This document shows positions 60,843 to 64,000 of a stretch of 64,000 bases of DNA, in pieces. The notes beneath the pieces are model-generated. The model was not told where the DNA came from. It worked only from the letters and a program-made list of their open reading frames with translations, and did not search any database. Origin of the DNA: UBA5018 sp044375975. Lineage in GTDB: Bacteria > Cyanobacteriota > Cyanobacteriia > PCC-6307 > Cyanobiaceae. The translations under genes were made by a program, and so were the position numbers. Position 1 is the stretch's first letter. Each line of letters opens with the position of its first letter. The stretch is from contig JBILLQ010000005.1 of the NCBI GenBank assembly GCA_044375975.1, positions 16,360 through 80,359 of the forward strand. The letters are read 5' to 3'.

Positions 60843-61676
60843 CTAGGAGGCCAGCGCTTGCTTAGGGGGTCGCTGGGCTAGGGCAATACTGCAGGCGTCC
60901 ACCAGGCCCTGCAGGTCGTGGGGGTCGGCTTCCGCATCGAGGCGGCCCAGCAGTTCGCGGCAGCGCTGGCTGGTCTGCGGACCGATCGATACCAAGGCGA
61001 TATCGGCCAGGCATTGCTGCCAATTCTCCCCGTAGGCCTGGGCCAGCAGCTGGCAGGTGTGGCTAACGGTTTTGCCGCTGCTAAAGGTGATCGCATCGAT
61101 GCGGCCTTGGTCTAGGGCCAGTTGGGCGGCGCTGGGCAGGCCCTGGGGGCAGGCGGTTTCGTAGGCGGCCACCTCCACCACCCGGGACCCCGCCGCCCCG
61201 AAGGCCTCCGCCAGCAGGCTGCGGCCGCCACTTTCCACCCGGGGCAGCAGCAGCCGCAGTCCCCAGCCAGACACTGGAAAGTGATCGATCAGGCTCTCGG
61301 CCACGAAGCTGGGCGGCACGAAGTCCGCAGGGGCTCCCAGGGCTTCCAGTTGGGCGGCGGTCTTGCGGCCCACCGCCGCCAGCTTCAAGGAGGCGGGCCG
61401 GTGGGCCAGGCTCTGGCCGCGACGCCTTAGCCGCTGCTCCACCGCCTCCACGCCATTGCCGCTGGAGAACACCAGCCAGTGGAAGCTCTCCAATTCTTCT
61501 AGGGCGTCGTCGAGGGGGCCCCAGCTCTGGGGCGGGGTTACCACCAGGGCGGGCAGATCCACCACGGTGGCGCCGGCCCGCTCGAACAGGTGGCGGGCTT
61601 CTGCCAGTTGGCTTTCGGCGCGGGTCACCGCGATCGTGCGGCCCGCCAGCGGGCTGGCATCAGATGGGTGGCTCAT
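60843..61676 (-). CDS. hemD: Uroporphyrinogen-III synthase
   Basis: Cyclises hydroxymethylbilane for heme and chlorophyll. 277 residues of the two-lobed HemD fold with LAGRTIAVTRAESQLAEAR, WLVFSSGNGVEAVEQRL, AVGRKTAAQLEALG, and ITFSSGKTVSHTCQLL in the expected order. The start overlaps the stop of the GT2-TPR gene by four bases. Confidence 0.92.
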   Translation of the reverse strand: MSHPSDASPLAGRTIAVTRAESQLAEARHLFERAGATVVDLPALVVTPPQSWGPLDDALEELESFHWLVFSSGNGVEAVEQRLRRRGQSLAHRPASLKLAAVGRKTAAQLEALGAPADFVPPSFVAESLIDHFPVSGWGLRLLLPRVESGGRSLLAEAFGAAGSRVVEVAAYETACPQGLPSAAQLALDQGRIDAITFSSGKTVSHTCQLLAQAYGENWQQCLADIALVSIGPQTSQRCRELLGRLDAEADPHDLQGLVDACSIALAQRPPKQALAS

Positions 61677-62902
61677 GGCGTCAACTCCAGCTTCACCAGA
61701 CTGCCCGCCTGCTGGAGCAGGGCCGCTGCTTCGCTGGTGCGGCCCTGTTGTTGCAGCAGGCGAATGGCGCTGCTGAAACCCTGCCGGCAGCCTGGGATGT
61801 CGCCGGCCAGCAGCAGGCAGACCGCCAGATTTTGATGGCTGGCCGCCGCGTTTGGATCCAGCTGCAAAGACTGGCGGTAGGCGGCGATGGCGGCCGCCAG
61901 CTGGCCCCGCTGGCGCTCGATCACCCCCAGCTGGAACCAGGCCAGGGCCAGTTCCGGGGCGGCCTGGCAGGCGCCTCTGGCCAGGGCCGCGGCCTCCTCG
62001 ACTTCCCCCTGCTCCAGCAGCGCTTGGGCCAGGTTGAGCCTTGCCGCCAGGGTTAGCCGGGCCGGCAGCGGCAGGGCCAGGGCCTGGCGATACAGGGCGA
62101 TGCTCTCTTGCTGACTAGCCACGCCCATCGCCATTCCCGTAGCAGTGCCCATCGCAATGGCCAGGTGCAGCAGTAATTCGTAGCGCTCCGGCTGGGCGTC
62201 CGGGGGGCACTGGGCCAGGCCCAGCCGCAACAGTTCGATGCCCCGCCGCCGGTTGCCTTCGTTCACCTCCAGGCTGCCCAGCTTGGCGCAGGCGTAGGGG
62301 TCGCCGGGCTTGAGAGCCAGCTCGGCCTCCATCGCCGCCCGCAACCTGCTGGCCTTGGCGCCATCGGCCAGAAGCTCGGGCCGGTAGCCGTCATGAACCA
62401 GGGCCGGCAGCGGGCAGTCGGCGATGCGCCAGTGGGGTTCCCTGGCGATCAGGGCCGCCACGCTGTCGTCCACCATCGTGTGGTACTTGCCACTCCAGTG
62501 GATATCCGGGTGGCGGCGAAACAGCCGGCTCACATTTGAGTAGGGCGACTGCAGCGCACCCCGCTCAAAGCGCAGCAGGTTGATCAGCAGCAGCTCGGGT
62601 TGGGCCATCAGCTGGCGCAGCGGTTGCTTGGCTTCCTCCAGCAGCTGTTCGTCGGCATCGAGCACCAGCACCCAATCGCCGCTCAAATATTTGAGGGCCT
62701 CGTTGCGGGCCGGCTCAAAATCTCCAGGCCAGTCCATCTGATGCACCACCGCCCCGCAGCGCTGGGCGATCGCCACCGTGGCGTCGCTGGAGCCGGTATC
62801 CAGCAGCACCAGCTCATCGACAAAGCCCCGCACCGAAGCCAGGCAAGCCTCCAGCCGCTCCGCCTCATTGCGCACGATCATCGAAAGGCTGAGCCGAATC
62901 AC
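61673..62902 (-). CDS. GT2 glycosyltransferase with TPR repeats
   Basis: 409 residues. N-terminal GT2 domain (LSMIVRNEAERLEACLASVRG; VLLDTGSSDAT; metal motif VLDADEQL at about 78-86), then helical TPR-like repeats from about 250 to 390 (ELALAWFQLGVIERQRGQL, LDPNAAASHQNLAVCLLLAGD). This is the SunS/TPR-glycosyltransferase arrangement used for cell-surface or peptide glycosylation. Coupled to hemD by a 4-bp overlap. Confidence 0.88.
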   Translation of the reverse strand: MIRLSLSMIVRNEAERLEACLASVRGFVDELVLLDTGSSDATVAIAQRCGAVVHQMDWPGDFEPARNEALKYLSGDWVLVLDADEQLLEEAKQPLRQLMAQPELLLINLLRFERGALQSPYSNVSRLFRRHPDIHWSGKYHTMVDDSVAALIAREPHWRIADCPLPALVHDGYRPELLADGAKASRLRAAMEAELALKPGDPYACAKLGSLEVNEGNRRRGIELLRLGLAQCPPDAQPERYELLLHLAIAMGTATGMAMGVASQQESIALYRQALALPLPARLTLAARLNLAQALLEQGEVEEAAALARGACQAAPELALAWFQLGVIERQRGQLAAAIAAYRQSLQLDPNAAASHQNLAVCLLLAGDIPGCRQGFSSAIRLLQQQGRTSEAAALLQQAGSLVKLELTP

Positions 62903-63045
62903 GGGGGCAGCTGGGTTATCAGTCGGTGAATTCGCCGGGGCGGCGGGCCCTGGCAGCTTCAGTGTGGCCTAGGACTATTCCCCTGACCATTGCAGACCAG
63001 CCCAGCGATGTTCGCTTCTACTACCAGTTGTTTGCGTTCCAGCGT

Positions 63046-63210
63046 CAGGGCTGATGGCGCCGCTGACGCCAAGCCTTGAAGTCAGCACCGAGCTCTTCTT
63101 CTGTGAGACCGAGGAGCTCCAGTTCGGCCTGCATCAGACGGCCAGCCTCCAGAAGCCTTTCCCGGTCGTCCAGGCCACCTTGTTGAGGCAAGGGCAGGCC
63201 GCCCGCCAAT
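63046..63210 (-). pseudogene. Fragment of a small antitoxin-like protein
   Basis: A 54-residue frame from a TTG, ending EELGADFKAWRQRRHQP. The helical AGRLMQAELELLGLTEEEL pattern resembles the C-terminus of short antitoxin or regulator proteins, but an in-frame stop lies directly before the start and no toxin gene is next to it. It sits between the GT2-TPR gene and an integrase pseudogene, in DNA that looks like a graveyard of mobile genes. Confidence 0.4.
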
Positions 63211-63282
63211 CAGCAGCTACACCAGAGCGCCGATGCCCCCGGATCCGTAGCTGGCGCCTTCTGGATTGCCTGGCTCTGCAGC

Positions 63283-63534
63283 AGCTTGGATCTGGAAATT
63301 GTGATCCGGGCGCGGACGCGCCAAAGGCTGCCGGTGGTGATCACCATTGAGGAGGTACGAGCAGTGCTGGAGCGGCTGGATGGATGGGCAGGGGCGCCAT
63401 CACTTGGATCCCAGCGTTATTCATTTGCCATCCACCTGCTGGAGCGCGGTCAAGATATCCGCACGATTCAGGAATTACTGGGCTAACTGAACGTGAATAA
63501 CAAGATAATATGTACCCATGTGCTCAACCGAGGC
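63283..63534 (+). pseudogene. Decayed integron integrase (IntI-type tyrosine recombinase)
   Basis: In one frame, RARTRQRLPVVITIEEVRAV is the linker and start of the catalytic domain of integron integrases. It is joined abruptly to QRYSFAIHLLERGQDIRTIQ, the HxLRH-SFATHLLE block, so the middle (most of the catalytic domain) is deleted. ELLG is followed by an in-frame TAA where the family has His, and the frame continues to IICTHVLNRG, the family C-terminus IYTHVLNRG with the catalytic Tyr changed to Cys (TGT at 63511). The LRH histidine is Tyr. No active enzyme can result. Confidence 0.85.
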
Positions 63535-63584
63535 CGCTGGGCGTTTGCAGCCCTGCCGATCTTTTGTAACACGGCGAACCCTTA

Positions 63585-63731
63585 TAGGCGGACCCGCCTA
63601 TCAAACCCGGAATGGTTCCGACTTGAGTGAACTGCTTGTCATCGCAAGCGATCTCACAGGTGCCTGCGACTTGCCTCCCGCTTTTAGGCGGCCAAAACTG
63701 TGGAGAAGGGGGTATTATGCGGGTCCGCCTA
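63585..63731. mobile_element. 143-bp TA-flanked MITE-like element
   Basis: GGCGGACCCGC (63587-63597) and GCGGGTCCGCC (63719-63729) are perfect 11-bp terminal inverted repeats, imperfect to about 18 bp, bounded on each side by TA (63585-63586 and 63730-63731). A TA duplication is the mark of IS630/Tc1-mariner insertions. The inner left end also forms the palindrome TAGGCGGACCCGCCTA. No transposase is encoded. It lies between the integrase pseudogene and the attC-like site. Confidence 0.75.
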
Positions 63732-63860
63732 AAACCTGTTGCTTTGACCGTGATTTTACGGTTGTGGTGGGTGCTTAGAATTACTGCACGGCAAAGCAAC
63801 AGCATGCTCGAGCCGACAAACGCCTGCGAGCCGAACGTCGTTCGTCTCGAACGGCGTTGC

Positions 63861-63919
63861 GGCTCAGCAAATCGTTGGACCAAGCCGCTACGCGGCAGAT
63901 TCAAGAATTAAGCGTAGCC
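63861..63919 (+). other. attC-like (59-base-element) recombination site, decayed
   Basis: 59 bp from GGCTCAG to GTAGCC. The ends correspond to R-double-prime and R-prime cores (RYYYAAC ... GTTRRRY) as GGCTCAG and G-TAGCC, each one change from the pair GGCTAAC/GTTAGCC. The centre is the hairpin GCCGCTACGCGGC, and the right arm reads AAGAATTAAGCGTAGCC as in the CTTAANTCAAGCGTTAGNC right halves of cassette sites. Length and layout match a short attC. Confidence 0.65.
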
Positions 63920-64000
63920 TATCACCTCGTGCGACAGGGCGCAAGGCCAAGGATGCTTAACAAAACCAGAAGAATCCACGGTTCATGGTTCTGGTGAACA

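Noticed and set aside
63524..63904. Minus-strand 126-codon frame across the right-end region.
   Set aside because: It spans the MITE-like element and the integrase remains and has no recognisable domain.

Overview
The window is a high-GC chromosomal segment of a unicellular cyanobacterium of the Synechococcus/Cyanobium kind (alpha-cyanobacterial lineage inferred). The lineage call rests on photosystem II psbD, photosystem I assembly factor ycf3, the plant-type carotenoid desaturases crtP and crtQ, ycf34, a cyanobacterial NDH-1 complex in four places, the paired regulators RpaA and RpaB, an RbcR-type LysR regulator and an SLH-domain porin. Almost all of it is compact housekeeping DNA with many 1 to 25 bp gene overlaps. 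GTG and TTG starts are common.

Layout: 0.2-7.2 kb holds citrate synthase, the ndhA-I-G-E operon, NAD kinase, a CYTH protein, a small PedR-like LuxR regulator and metF. 7.5-10.4 kb (minus strand) holds a sugar nucleotidyltransferase, scpA and a LapA-like protein. 10.4-15 kb holds ndhD, ndhF and an NnrU/Z-ISO-like membrane protein, divergent from rbcR. 16.2-20.1 kb holds a DUF3172-like protein with ndhM, divergent from crtP-crtB. 20.2-25.7 kb holds an unrecognised 291-residue protein, an alpha/beta hydrolase, an RRM protein, the CCA enzyme, ycf34, tsaB and a YdcF-like protein. 25.6-30.5 kb is one tight minus-strand operon, rpaB-plsX-fabH-fabD-plsC, divergent from radA. 32-37.8 kb holds ycf3, a copper ATPase, tmk, holB and rpaA. 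38-41.3 kb holds tRNA-Asn, an ABC ATPase, a UPF0367 protein, a psbD copy without psbC, a probable structured RNA and an 18-bp tandem array. 41.3-50 kb is a glycan or lipid-linked-sugar cluster (flippase-like protein, methyltransferase-GT2 fusion, three large membrane proteins), followed by a porin. 52-62.9 kb holds a DnaJ protein, ndhO, an antiporter, an epimerase-like protein, an LpxB-related protein, an IscA-like protein, crtQ, hemD and a GT2-TPR protein.

The genes fall into a few working groups: NDH-1 cyclic electron flow and respiration (ndhA, I, G, E, D, F, M, O); carotenoid synthesis (crtB, crtP, a candidate Z-ISO and crtQ cover every step from GGPP to neurosporene/lycopene except the final cis-trans isomerase); fatty acid and phosphatidate synthesis; and light/clock response regulators.

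The most unusual DNA is at the right end. There I read a decayed integron-integrase pseudogene (catalytic Tyr codon changed to Cys, in-frame stop, internal deletion), a 143-bp TA-flanked MITE-like element, and a 59-bp attC-like site, which together look like an integron relic. Two copies of a second ~105-bp MITE-like element lie in the gaps at 7.4 kb (inverted) and 32.2 kb. Several intergenic gaps carry unrelated short tandem arrays with 15, 17 or 18 bp periods. A candidate non-coding RNA with a 17-bp terminator stem and a 17-codon mini-ORF follows psbD.
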